From contig NC_045145.1 in NCBI RefSeq assembly GCF_008831285.2, forward strand, positions 19,094,802-19,158,801: DNA of 64,000 bases, written 5' to 3'. Every line of letters starts with the position of its first letter. The first letter of the stretch is position 1. This document shows positions 23,674-36,200 of the stretch, piece by piece. The notes beneath the pieces are model-generated. The model ran no database searches, was not told the DNA's origin, and was given only the letters and a program-made list of their open reading frames with translations. The translations under genes were made by a program, and so were the position numbers. The stretch is from Nymphaea colorata (lineage: Eukaryota; Streptophyta; Magnoliopsida; Nymphaeales; Nymphaeaceae).

Positions 23674-26600
23674 TAAGTTTGTCATCTGATGTACCAGATG
23701 TAAAGGTGAGAGGTGGCAATTGTAACTTACATATTGATTCGGAATTTTTAGTGGTCTACATCTTTCATATATAACTTTTATTCCTTCTTCTGGGTTCATG
23801 TGTGTGGATCACAATTTGTAGTGGACGAAATGTGAATCCTGATGGTCATGCCTTGTAGTGCTTCTTGTAATTGGTCTGGTTCGCTGTAAGATATTCCCAA
23901 CTTGGAAATCTTATTCTATTGGGGCTGGTAAAAACCAGCTTAGTATTCAGTTACAGGGTCGATCTTTCATGCCTCGTCATATACATGACAGAAATGGTGG
24001 ATCGCTCCTGCGTTTGCTGCTGCGCCTGGTACTAATTCAATCGAGTGGTGCTAATAGTGATGCGAAATGTACCTTAATTCCCTGTTTGAATTTATCTTTT
24101 TTCAATTTGGAAGGTCTTAGAAGATGTGCCTTTCCCGCAAATCTTTTGCTATGGTAAAAACTGCTTCCTGGTCCTTAAATTGATCTGTTTAGCATGTTAA
24201 CTACATCTCTAAACTTTGGCTGTTTATCCATGAATTTCGCTAAGGAATCCTTTGAGAAGGGGAAAAGCAAGTTGGTCATTTCAGATTGCTGTTCCCTTAT
24301 TAATCGCCAAGTCAGTTTTAAAATGTTTGAGGAGGTACTTTGTAACAAATTGGCTGCTGCATATTGATGTATGGGTTGGTTCATGCAGTCGTGCTTCCAT
24401 GTGTGGACACGAATCCTCTCCACTTTCTTTGTGCCTTCTGTCCTTTTCTGAACACCATGATTGAAATTTAGTTTAATTTATTCTTGGACGCTTGCTAACT
24501 TTCCTCAAGAAAAAGGTGATTGTTTTGATGCAGCTGTTAACGAGTCTGTATTTCTACTGCTCACTTCTCAACGCCTGTGCCAGATTCCTTTTCATTAAAC
24601 AATATCTCAAGTTTGATTCATGATATTTATCCTGTTAAAACTCCGGCCGTTGAGTCTATGGGGTAACATCTTCTTTCAACGCATTTCGCCTTGACGCATT
24701 CCTTAGTTTTCTGCTTTTTTTTTTTTTAAACTTCCCCTACCATTTTGTCGAACTTTGACTGGTGATTCGCTGGGTGCCACGTGACAAAGTGCATTAAAAA
24801 CATAATAGAAGGGCAAGTCTTGTTAACTGGCTGTGATATTGATTTCAGTTCTATGTGATTTACTTTTTGTCTTGGTTTTTCTGAATATTGCGGAATTATC
24901 ACGTTTCCATCTTTTGTGACATCATCTGCTATTATGCAACTCTCGGCGCTTGTGTTCAAATGTTAAATTGCTATGGTGGTCGTAAAATATACTTCGTGTT
25001 TGATATTAAGGTATGATTTTCCCTTTGAGCGACAAATGAATGAACGGGTCCATGGTAAGCGTGTTACGAGTCTTCCTCGTGGTTGGTCGTCTATAGTTTC
25101 CTGTAGCAGAGCTCAGACAACAGTGGCAAGATTTCCGGCGAGACAGTTGATGAGAAATTTGATGTATTGGCATATCTTCGGGAGATCTGCTAGAGCAGCT
25201 TTTCTAGCTTTATGTCAGGTGTGAACATTCACAGGAGCTTGTTTGGATTGTTTTTTTCAGCTGGAATTCACTTCTTTTTTCCTTCCTGTGTCTGTGCTTA
25301 GGTGCACGTGGATGTGCCAACACGTGACTCTTGCAACGTGTAGCTTTTAGGGTGTATTTGGTTGGTCATTTTTCTCCAAAGTGCTTTATATATATATATG
25401 TGCGTGTGTGTGTGTTATGGTCAATATGAATTTTGAGTAGTTGAAATAATTGTGTATCGGGATAAGGATAACCATCTCTTCCATGGCGGTGCACAGGCTA
25501 TCTCCTTCAAGCTGTAGGTGGCAGTCTAGCTTCCAGAAAACCTGATTTGGTCTATTTAGATTCTATTTCCTCTTACATTTATTTGTTTCCTGCATCATAC
25601 TATTTTCTTGAATTGCATTTCTGCTAATGTAGTACTTGTTCAGAATATTCGCTTCCCTTAATATAGGTACTGCCGCTGTTGTGCGCCTCCGTGCATAGAA
25701 TTTGATTCTTCCTTTCCTCTTTCCAGTAGCATGATTCCTGTCGATGGTGCTTCGTTTTCTCATTGGTCGTGGGTTGTTGGACTACTTATTAGATAAATGT
25801 GACGGGGCGTGATAGAGCTCGCTCATCTTTGATGGCAGGTCTCTCGCATTGATCTGTCATGAATGCTGCAATTGTCGGAGAAGCTCTTTAGTTCACGTAA
25901 CGAATGTCTCGGCCGGTTTGAAGTTCAAGCAATTATTTCAGGCGAATGACTTCCGGAGTCGAAACGTTTCATATGTGATATCGCGTGATACAAATTAATA
26001 TACTGGCTCATAGCATTTTCATCCCGTCACAAAAAACTGTTTACTCTACTCTTGTTGCCTTCATTTTTCATTTGTATACATCCACTTCTGATATTTTTCT
26101 TCCTAAGATCAGAAGATTTTGGCTTTTCTGGCAGCTGAATTTCTCCTGCTGAACAGTAGATGTTAAGACTGATTCTTTGCCTCGTGTTACGGTGAAAGTG
26201 AGGAGCGTGCATGACACCTTTGACTCCAAAACCATCTTCATCTGCTGCTGTTTTTTTCTCTCAATCTGAAATGTTACGAAAGGTGGATAATCTTTTAGTT
26301 TCGGCATGCGTATTTTAATGTTATATATACAGATTTGGTATTGTCTGCGATCCGTCAGTGCCATGTTAGTGATTATTTCTTAATATATTTAGTGCCGTGC
26401 TTCCTTTTCTTATCTTTTGACTGAAGGGCGGGATAGGGCTGCTATTAGCAGGTCGACTTTAAGGTGGCCAAACAGGAGGTTAAGGAATCGACGGGGGTTT
26501 TCTTTGATCATGTGAAGTCTAATTTATTTTTCTACTACACTTAGCCAAAAGGCTAAGAAAGGTATGAAGTATAATTTATGTTTTTAAATATTTTAAAAGT

Positions 26601-27639
26601 GACGGTGATTTTTGTTTTGGCATTCGTGTAATCTTGGTTAGGGTTTATTATTGCAAGTAAGAGTTAGTAAATCATTTTTTAGCGAGTTCCATAAAAATAA
26701 GACAAAGGAGAACCTGGTGTCCTTGTTGGGTGTAGGAGGATTTTTGTCGAGCCGCCATAAATTAACTTTTTTTGTGTTTTTGTTCGTTTAAGTTTTATGC
26801 GTTGTTCTTTTTATTTATGTTTGTTGCTTTTGGATCTTAGATTGGTGCAAATTCATGCTGTTTGTTCCCCTAACTGCTTGTTTCATAGCTACTGATTCCA
26901 ATGGAAGAAGTGGGAACAATTAAGATAGATGAAGGAAGATTGATCAAGGTGGAGAGGCTTGATGCCAAGGACAATTTGGGTTTTGGAAGATGTTGATTGC
27001 ATTGCAAACCCCCATCCCATATTATTAACAAGAAATGCAAATTGCCGAAGACTACAAAAAAAAAGGAAAACAAAAGAAAACAAAATTAAAAGCAGTAGAG
27101 CTTTAAACCTTTAACAGGAATGTGACGTACTTGACTCAAGGAAAGAGGCATATATTGAGGAATATTTCTAGATCACTAGCCCCGGCCTAGGTGCAGTCCA
27201 ACTACATGTTTAGGAGCTTTGTCTCCAACGTCTCAAACAAGATGACAAAGCAAGTGTTGTCAGGTGCATATATATCAGGTTCTTCCTCCTATTAAGCGTA
27301 TTTAATACATTGTCTTGTTAACTGAAGATGGTTAAGCGTTTCTTACTTGTCCCCTATTAATGTGTTCGATACGATCTTTCCAGTCGGTTTTGAGCATTCG
27401 GTTGGCATGAAGTATGAATAGATGAAGGTTAGGCGTTCATCTTATCATGATCACTTGAGAAAGTTGAGATTCCAGAATGATTGTTGTAAGTCTGTTTTCC
27501 GGAAAGTTTCGGTTCTCTGATACGAGGCACTTGATCCTTTAATGATGATATTTGGAGCAAACAACTGGGGAGCCGGTTAATACTTGTGTGAACGTTGGTG
27601 TTGCATGAAATAACAATGTTTCTCTACGAACTATAATGT
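23674..27639. other. 3' UTR and intergenic DNA, no gene recognised
   Basis: This stretch begins with the probable 3' UTR of the zinc-finger gene and continues as AT-rich DNA. ORFs up to 99 codons (for example 23858-24157 and 24973-25224) have no conserved motif. A TA/TG microsatellite lies at about 25387-25414. The segment near 26890-27060 has a short open frame without a known domain. Confidence 0.55.
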
Positions 27640-27689
27640 ATCTCTTACAACTGAGTCGAATTGTTGATGAAGAAAGACTTGGGCGTTAT

Positions 27690-28400
27690 CTCTGATGGTT
27701 GCTTCAGTGTATGGCTGGTATGTGATACACCTTATCCAGCACAAGAAAGGGGGATGGTGAACAAGTCTGTCAAAATCCACCAAAACATCATTGGGAGGCT
27801 GTGAACCGAACCTTCAGCCGTGCATCGAAGACTTCCTTTCCTTTATCTGGGTCTCTTCTGTCTTTGCAATGGTTTGTAGATGCAAATTTCGGCGGGTGCG
27901 GACATGGACGGTAGAAAGGGATTTACTTGGTGAATTTTACATTGGCGAGTAATGCGATGGTTTGAAAATTTTTTGTATCCCAATTACGAATTTAAGCTTG
28001 TGGCACTTTCTACAACAAAAACTAAATGTGTTGCTATTGCGTAAGCACAGAGTTAAATTGGTTGAAAAGCATTCACCAATAGTTAGGTTAAAAAAATATA
28101 GAAACGATATCCTTTTCTGTGGGAATCAAAGTGTAAGTCATGAGAGGAATCCAATTATTTATGCGTGGATGAAGGATATGCAGTTCAGGTATCATTTCAT
28201 TCAAGGATTGCTGGATTAAGGGGGGCACTATGTCTTGAAAAGAAACTTGAGTTTGAAAATCCTTCTCGTATGCAAAAGCTATTTTCTTATAGGGAAACCA
28301 AATTGAGGCTATGGGCAACCTTAACTAGGCTTCAGCTTCATGGATGGTTATTGAGGAGAATGGCAATTTCTTTTGATGAAGAAAACAAAACGTAGTTATT
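27690..28400 (+). mobile_element. Degenerate Ty1/copia retrotransposon, RT end and RNase H region
   Basis: Pieces of copia polyprotein can be read in order on the plus strand, across frameshifts and stops. About 27760-27830 reads NPPKHHWEAVNR, the end of the reverse transcriptase region. About 27880-27925 gives FVDANFGG and DGRKGF, the start of the RNase H region. About 28001-28050 reads VALSTTKTKCVAIA, the normal ALSTTEAEY block. About 28110-28330 gives DILFCGNQSV, then FRYHFIQGLLD and CLEKK. This order is characteristic of copia integrase-RT-RNase H polyproteins. No LTRs or intact frame remain, so it is dead. Nearby ORFs at 27962-28219 and 28165-28395 belong to this relic. Confidence 0.85.
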
Positions 28401-28774
28401 GATGGTATGGTCTAATTCAGTTTTCATTTTATCCCATTTTGGCCATACATTTATCATCGTAATCTGTGGAAGAGGCGAGGTGTTCTTACAACTAGTTTCG
28501 TAGGAAAATAAGAGAAGAGAATCTAGTGAAGCCGTGGATGTTAGGGTTTTCTTTGAACACCTAAATTGTGGTGTTGTTTATTCTTTGTTCTGGTCGTTCT
28601 TGCTTGTGAACCTTAGATTGGTGTAGATCAGTGGTCGTTTGTTTTGCTAATAGTTTGTTTTGGTTTGCGTTTAATCCCATTAACGTCCAACAAGATGAGC
28701 CCATCCATGGCTGATGGAGTCACTCGCTTGTCATTATGTGTTTGATTAAGTCAAATATATATGTCTCTCTCTCT

Positions 28775-28810
<36 letters not shown>

Positions 28811-30849
28811 GTTGGTATTGGGGTGAGAGGTATTTAATGGAATTCTTCATCTAATCTGGTGTCGTTCGTGTTTGCGCACTTCAATGGTTAAGTAGATGAC
28901 TAAATTTTTCTTAATATTTGGGACTATTTGAAAGGCGTAAAGGCCTAAAGATCAAGTAGACCTGGCTTCACTTTGCCCCAGCCTTGAAGTTGGTACACAG
29001 CTTTTTGTAACTTGCTACTGAAAAGTCTAACCTTTCCATGGACCTGATATATAATGCAAGACGCAGTGAGGGGAACTTGTTCGGGTTTATGACAATCTAT
29101 TGGTGGTTGCAGGTGATATGAGTGCGTTGCTGACAGATGAAGTTAATACTCTTCGAAGCATTAGCATAATATTAAATACTTGTTGGATACGTGGTTAGGA
29201 CGCTTCCATGCACTGGTCAATCTGTTGGAGTCGTCTCAATTTGGACAGCTAGCAAACTCCACAAATTCTTGCTTCTTTCTTTCATCAGTGAGATTATTTC
29301 TCATGTCTTTATTTGTAGGCCTATTCCTTAACCAATGGAAACAAGTATCTGCACCAGAAACTGCTGCCACTACATGGATGCCTGCACTCTTGGGTTTGGT
29401 TAGAATTCCGTTTTGCTCACTGCGCCTTTCTATGGCGTCGTTGGTTTCTTCTCTTACGCTTTGTCATAAGAACGCATGATAAGAAAGTGCGAACGGGCTG
29501 ATCAGCTACCAAATGAATGAAACAAACACAAGAAGTTCAACCAGAATCACTTTCTTATGTTCCTCCAAACACTGAGCAGCGCCCGTTTGCATTTTCCATC
29601 AGATTAATACAAAGGAAGAGGAAACATGTCTACTGCCCAATACCAGGAAGATTCTACCAGGGAGAGGGAAAGTGAAAGTTGCAACAGCTACGTGATAGAG
29701 AAAGATTTCCAGACCTAGTCGATTCCTTTGTGTGTGCGTGTGTATATGTGTGAGAGAGAGAGGTCAAATGAACATTAGTACTCGTCCCATTAGCTGCAAA
29801 TTTCACCATAGCAGGCTCATGTTTTCTGATAGAGAAAGACTTGCAGACTTTACAGTGCTTTCGATGGTCCACATCAAACACGCAAGACAAGACACTACGC
29901 ATCTTCAATTTCACAATTAAAAACCTAAAATTGCAGTGGGATGTGAAGCACTACTGATCTTAGGAAGAAAGAGAAAAGCCGAATGGCGGTTGGAAAAATT
30001 AAATTTCCCGCGATATCACTTTTTCCTTTTCTGGGTAGAGCACAATGCTCGGAGCCCAACATCATCGTTGAATATCCGTTCACTTTCTACGTCTGCCTTC
30101 ACTACCTCTCACGTCTGCCTTCACTACCTCTCTCTCTCACCCAATGATACACGGTAACTCGGTGTTCCTGCCTTCCTTCCACCTTGCTGCCTCTCCTGTG
30201 GAGAGAGAAAGCGTTCTCTTCAGCTGTAGGAGCCTTGGAGGTGTCCCTGCTTCTTCCCCACTTTCCTCGCTTTCTTCAAACCGTTTCCAACGCCAGAATC
30301 CCGTTCAACTTTCTACTGACTAACTTCAAGAGGAAGAGGGAAACCTATCAACCGAAGTTTTCTACTATTTCCTTTCCTGATACAGTCGCTTCCTCCATCC
30401 CTGAGGTACGATTTTTCTGGCGTTGGAAACCATACACAAGAAGAGGGGTTGTGGCCATTCCCCATGTGTGCTTTACAGAACCGACATCAGCTGACGGAAA
30501 TGGCAGTTACCCTGTATTGGCCAGGAAAAATGTGCAAGCATCACCTAGCGAGGTTGTCCATTATCTCCGGTTCCCGCTGATTGCAGTCAGTAGCTCATCT
30601 CTGTTCTGATGGCCTGCAAGGTTTCAGAAACTTGCTTGAGTGTATATGCCTTAACAGTCATGGCCTAATGGTGGAAAGGCATCGTTGCTGAAATTGGTTG
30701 AATTGGTTTTTCTTAAGTGCGTACATATCGATGAGAAGTGCACTTTTGTGGCGAACTTTAACTTGTTTTATTAGAACGGGATACAGCGTAGAAGACCCAA
30801 GAAACAGAACTTTGAGACTGGCTTGTATTGACGGCAATATCGTTAGGCA
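28401..30849. other. Intergenic DNA and probable 5' leader of the DUF3444 gene
   Basis: A TA microsatellite lies at about 28777-28808 and a GA run at about 29750-29761. From about 29990 pyrimidine-rich DNA includes a 21-bp direct repeat (acgtctgccttcactacctc, near 30090-30131). The ORF at 30184-30609 has no recognisable domain and probably lies in leader or promoter DNA. A J domain was looked for here and not found. Confidence 0.5.
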
Positions 30850-32595
30850 ATGGCATCTTCTAGTTTCCCCTTTCTTGCCCTTCCTCCTCCTGGCAGGGAT
30901 TCTCCATCATTTTGGACAATTTGCCCCTTCTGTCATTACGCTCACGAATACCTGAGGAAGTATGAGAAACTTGATCTTTGGTGCCAAATTTGTGGCAGAG
31001 CCTTCCGTGCGATACCGATGGCTTGCGCACCGCTCGTCGTTCCTGGCACACAATCTTACTACTTTGGGCCTTTTGGATATGGGGGTTATTACTCTGCCAG
31101 TCCAGGGACTCCTTGGTGGCCCTTCTGCCCTCCTCTGCCCCTACCCATGGAACCTTATGGACCCCCAAAATCTGCCCATGTAACACCACCTGAGCATCAA
31201 ATTCCATCAACTACCAATCGGCAACCCCACAACCCACTGCCAGTATCTGAAGCTAATGGAGTGGACTCGTCCCACAAACTGGTTTCTAGTACGAAGATAA
31301 GGTCTGGTGAGATTGAGGTGAGCAGCAGAAAGCGAGACCATGTGGTGAACAAGGATCAAGTGAGAACTGAAACAAGGATTACACGGTCTCGGAGCGAACG
31401 GGTTGCAACTAGAACGAGATCAAGGGTGCACAAATATGCAATTCGAACTGAACCAAAGATTAGACGATCAAGGAGCAGTTCGGTTTGTCAGCTTGTACAC
31501 CAACACGCGGGGCAGCTTTCTAGCTCGACTAAAGCATTAGCAATTCAAGGAAATTTACCTGAAAAGACGAGGACCTTGCTGGTGAAGAAGGCTAAGATGG
31601 AAGTCCTCAAGAATCTTCCTGAGCATCTTGAAATGGAGAGAAAGTTGGTTCCCACTGGTAATGTCCTAGCTCGTTCATTAGCCACCACTACAGCATCAAT
31701 TACTACTAGAGCTCAGAATAGGAGAAAAGATAGGGTGGAACAAAAAATTTCAAATCTAAACTTTTTGAAGTCCAAGAAGACTCACAAGGGATCAAAAGGG
31801 ATAAAAAGTGCTGTGAGTGAGAAGAAAGAAGCATCAAATTATAAGACACACTGTGGTGATCCTGGGGAAGGGGAATTACGTGAATTATTCCACGAGGGTT
31901 GCGAAGACATTGTTCCTCTGGAGAAATTTGATGGATCAGTCTCTACTTCCTTAATTATTGAGATTCCAGACTCTGACTTCTATAATTTTGATGATAACCG
32001 GAATGAGAGCACCTTTGAAGAAGGACATATATGGGCAATATATGATGAAGCAGACGGGATGCCTCGCATCTATGCTCGGATTCAGAAGGTTATCTCACGT
32101 AAGCCATTCTTTGTGCTGTTGAATTGGTTGCAATCCGTGACCGGTATGAATAATTCATGTGGACAATTCAAGATCGGAAGGGGCACAAGCTGCGATGTCC
32201 TTAACCTTTTCTCACATAGGGTGACGTGGGATATTTCACCATTTACTGGTGACATAAGAATCCATCCAAAGAAGAATGAGGTATGGGCAGTCTCTTATGT
32301 GGCCACTGAACATGCCTCCCTCCACCAAATAGTTGAAATACTGAATGAGTACACAGAAGAACATGGCGTTTCACTTATTTCTCTTGCTAGGGTTTCTGGA
32401 TTCAAGTGTGTGTATCAAAAGCTGCATGAAGGTCTAGGTGGTTTTGCCTCTACGTGGTCTTTATCAAAGGAAGATCTGCATAAGTTTTCACACCAAATTC
32501 CAGCTATAAAAATTGCAGAAGATATTCCTGATGTGCCTGGTGATTGCTGGGAGCTTGATCCGGCTGCCATTCCAAATTGTCTTCTTGGAGCATGA
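30850..32595 (+). CDS. DUF3444 protein with N-terminal zinc ribbon, lacking a J domain
   Basis: Single-exon ORF of 581 residues from the first ATG. The N-terminus carries a zinc-ribbon-like motif FWTICPFC (Cys25, Cys28) and LWCQICGRAF (Cys45, Cys48). This matches the element that follows the J domain in plant DnaJ-DUF3444 proteins. Residues about 70-115 are rich in Pro, Tyr and Trp. Residues 150-350 are basic and Ser/Thr-rich, with Arg-Ser patches suggesting nuclear location. From about residue 377 to 575 lies a DUF3444 domain: FEEGHIWAIYDEADGMPRIY, KPFFVLLNWL, CGQFKIGRG, FSHRVTW, then YTEEHGVSL and a FSHQIPA near the end. Most DUF3444 proteins begin with a J domain that engages Hsp70; none is present here, so Hsp70 co-chaperone activity is unlikely. 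Function is unknown. The family call is firm; the start could change if a 5' exon exists. Confidence 0.88.
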   Translation: MASSSFPFLALPPPGRDSPSFWTICPFCHYAHEYLRKYEKLDLWCQICGRAFRAIPMACAPLVVPGTQSYYFGPFGYGGYYSASPGTPWWPFCPPLPLPMEPYGPPKSAHVTPPEHQIPSTTNRQPHNPLPVSEANGVDSSHKLVSSTKIRSGEIEVSSRKRDHVVNKDQVRTETRITRSRSERVATRTRSRVHKYAIRTEPKIRRSRSSSVCQLVHQHAGQLSSSTKALAIQGNLPEKTRTLLVKKAKMEVLKNLPEHLEMERKLVPTGNVLARSLATTTASITTRAQNRRKDRVEQKISNLNFLKSKKTHKGSKGIKSAVSEKKEASNYKTHCGDPGEGELRELFHEGCEDIVPLEKFDGSVSTSLIIEIPDSDFYNFDDNRNESTFEEGHIWAIYDEADGMPRIYARIQKVISRKPFFVLLNWLQSVTGMNNSCGQFKIGRGTSCDVLNLFSHRVTWDISPFTGDIRIHPKKNEVWAVSYVATEHASLHQIVEILNEYTEEHGVSLISLARVSGFKCVYQKLHEGLGGFASTWSLSKEDLHKFSHQIPAIKIAEDIPDVPGDCWELDPAAIPNCLLGA

Positions 32596-32957
32596 CTGAT
32601 CAATGGATAGCAAAGGATGCACTCATGGTGGTAAAACTGATGCCCATGAGCTTTTGTACACTGCCCTTGCATGATGGAGGGTTAGTGGTTTGCAGAAATT
32701 TGTCTCTCGGAGGTTTGGCCTTTACGTGGTCCTTATCAAAGAAAGATCTGCATAAGCTTTCAACCAAATTCCAACTATAAAGATTGCAGAAGATGTGCTG
32801 TCTGAAGATTTCTGGGAGCTTGATCCTGCCGCCATTCCAACTTTTCTTTTTGAGAGCATGACTGACTAATGAATAGCAAGTCTTAAACTCATCGTGCCAT
32901 GAAGCTTTTGTATACTGCCCTTGCATGATGAAGGGTCAATGATCTGCAGAAGTTTGT
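32432..32957 (+). repeat. Tandem duplication of the DUF3444 gene 3' end
   Basis: The last about 165 bp of the coding sequence plus about 105 bp of 3' flank (copy 1, about 32432-32702) are repeated directly downstream (copy 2, about 32703-32957). Shared blocks include tggtc-ttatcaaag-aagat, gggagcttgatcc and cttttgta-actgcccttg. Copy 2 is frame-damaged relative to copy 1 and lies after the stop, so it is a pseudo-copy of the C-terminal segment. Confidence 0.88.
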
Positions 32958-33185
32958 ATCAGTTATAAACTTTTTTGATCAGTTGTAAATTTGAATACCC
33001 ATATTTCTTCTAGAAGATCAACGGATAATAACATGTTTTCTAATCAGTTTAGTTTTTTTGTGAGACAAAAGTGACCATCCTTTCATTGCAATTCTTTTGT
33101 CTGTGCAATAATGGATGAGACACCTATCCGCGACCAATACTATTTCACTTTTGGAACACTATACTCGGGAGGCTTGATGTCCAAA

Positions 33186-33222
<37 letters not shown>

Positions 33223-36200
33223 CAGATGACAGAACAAATTGAGGTCATTAACCATCTTGTCCAGAAAAAATTCTGGCTTCACATGATTCCTGGTGATCTT
33301 AGGGATGAATGACGGGCATGACAGTCCTTTCTGGTTAGTGGTTCCTTCTCTACTTGTTTACTATCCAATACAGAGAAATGTTTGCCAATTATAGTGTGAC
33401 GTATAAAGTCAAGAGGGTTATGAGTTTTTTCATTGTTTTCAGATTTTTCTTCTCATACTATGACTGTTGTGTGACTAATCATTTTTTTTTGTTTTCAAGT
33501 GGTCCATATTTATTTTCCATGCCTTTGATTCGTACTGCTTACTCTGATAGTAACTTTGGTGGCTACAATTTCACAAATTTCTAATGTTATCATAATAACT
33601 ATAAGGGTGAAGTTCGAGGCATTGTGCCTGTAAGGGATGCTTCTTTGTCTACCACTTTCAATTTTGTATTAGCGCCAGCTAGGATACTCATGCAGAACGA
33701 TGTGTTGTGCATATAATTTGGGGCTCAAATTCATTTATGTAGCACAATTATATAAGTTTACTCACGATTCCAAAAATGGATATAGTAGCATATTGTTTTG
33801 GTTGAGTCTAGAATCATTTCATACATGCCAGTAGGCCGCCTGAAAACTGAAACGTTCGCTTGTTTTAGGGTGCGGACCCCTATGAAAGCGCAGAACGATC
33901 CAATCAAGCTCTTTCACTCTGCTATTCTTAAAGCGGGTGGATTCGCAGCTCACACAATAGGAAGAGGGAGAAGCGGTCGACAGATCGGTCTCCCATCGGA
34001 GGTGTTTGGCCCCTAAAAGGGATTGGGGTTTTAGATCCTCGGGAAGTCCTTTCAGTGTTGGAAAAATTTTGAATCATGTTTTTTGTCATGCTGATCCTGT
34101 TTTGAAGGATCTCTTTATTGTGTTTGGTAAAGGCTGCTGGTATTGATAGCTGAATGTGATCACTGGTATTGATAGCTGAATGTAATAATTTTGGTCATGA
34201 CATTTCATGGGCAATCAAACTAGTGATTTACTTAGGTGCTATTTCTTTTATGACTTATGCTTTCTTGCTTTACACAAACTTGTGTTCTCTTTGTCCGAAG
34301 TCTTATCAATATGTATGCTGATTCCGGTCTCACTTCTTTTTGCTACTATGTGTCTGTCCTGGTGTTTACTGTCATGTCCCTATATTCCAATATCTGAGAA
34401 TGTTGTCATATCTAGCTCCTAGATCCATATCCCTGAGAATTTGTGGTGGCAACGATGTCCTATGGGGGCCACATTAAATAGATGGATCCCCTGCAATTGT
34501 TCATGTCCAAAGAGGTGACAATTTAGTCCAATTTGCAACTGTCTTTGCATATGGTCAGCATATGATGTTCAGAATAACAGATGACTGGGGCCATCGTTGT
34601 TTGGTCAACGTCTTCTATGATCAAAGCTTTTTCCAGATTCTGGAGACCATGACCATCACTCCATGGTAGGATGACTTCAATTCCTATGTTCTCCGGTTCT
34701 CTTCACTATTACTTGAGTATAGGAGAATTAGTTAATATGCAAACAATAAAATAAATTGGTGACTAAATATGTTACTAGGAGCATATTGGGATAACCTTCA
34801 CAAGTGTTGTGAATTTGGGAGAACTAAAGATAAATCGGTATCCTAAAAGTTACAAGGGCAAAGAGCACTTGTGATCACTTGGACCTCATATGTTGTCCTA
34901 CTTTTGGTGGGGGTAAATGTTTACTATAATTTTCAGGGCTTGAATTTTGGGTATGGGACAGACCTTCATTACTAATGTCATCATTGCAATTGCCAGCCTA
35001 AGACTATGCTGTTTCATATAGGTAGTCTGCTTGTAAAAAGAATGTCATCACTAATTCAAATAATAATTTTCAGGATGTGTTGGTTATAAAAATCAATCAT
35101 GATACTAGCAAGGACATTGTGTAAATGAGGCAGAATTGATTATGTTGGCTGTTTTCCTGAGACGCTTTCGGGATGCTAATTTTGATAGCATTATTGTAGG
35201 AGGTGTTGGCCATAACTACCCTAATGATGGCATATAGGATATGAAAATTGTCTGGTTTTGGAAGATTTTATGGTGGAAGTTTCTGTAATAACAATTCTGG
35301 TTGTCATCCTGTTTCAATTCCCAGAGGCTTTGTCTGATATTTTGATTTTTTCGTTGTGCTTTGCACCTAGACAAATCTAACAATATTTCTTCCTAACTGG
35401 GCTAATTTCTTCGGATGCTAGTAACTTACATTTTGCAGTCTGATATTTCCATGAATAATCTGTGTCATTTCAATTTTGTCATATGGTAGGACAGAAAATT
35501 GTGTGTTTCTCCTCTTTTGAGTCTTGTTCATTGCATAGTCGCGAATGTTAGCAATACTTGTAAAATATTGTGATAATATTGCCTAAAACAACTTAAACTG
35601 AAAAAGGGATTTTAACATGATATGCTCAAATTATTGCTGAACCTTTTTCATATTCTAAATATCTTTTTCTCAACATTGTAATAGTTATTTTGAATAATTA
35701 TCAATCATTTTGTAAGGAAAGCGTCAGAAAATTCAGACTCGGTAATTTCCTATTGTTCATATATTTCAAAACTGTTTGAATTTAAAAATATAATATTTTT
35801 TATTAATACCCGAGAAAGATTGCGTTTATAAGAAACCTTAAAACTGTCTTTCAGTCCAAACAAAAGCTATTGTGTCACCCATTTACTGGCCATGATGCTT
35901 TATAATGGTGCACCTAAATTTTGTTCATGGCTTTCTTAACTAGTTCACTTTCTTTACTCATTCTAAATGTGGTTTTTCTAGAAGTGATGTTTGTGCCACA
36001 TGAATGTTGGTAATCTCAAAGGAGTAACTTGATTCAACACTGAACTTTCATTACTAAAAAGAAAAACACAAGAGATGTCATTGTTGGTGAGCAACATCCC
36101 TACTATTTTTTGTTTGGTTAGAGTGCAATGGAGGAAGGCAGATGTGACAAATTTCCTAGCCATTCCAGCTCAATGTTCTATAAATTTTTGCGACCATTTT

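Noticed and set aside
30184-30609. 141-codon ORF upstream of the DUF3444 gene
   Set aside because: No J domain or other motif; it lies in pyrimidine-rich leader or promoter-like DNA, and I found no in-frame splice joining it to the downstream gene.
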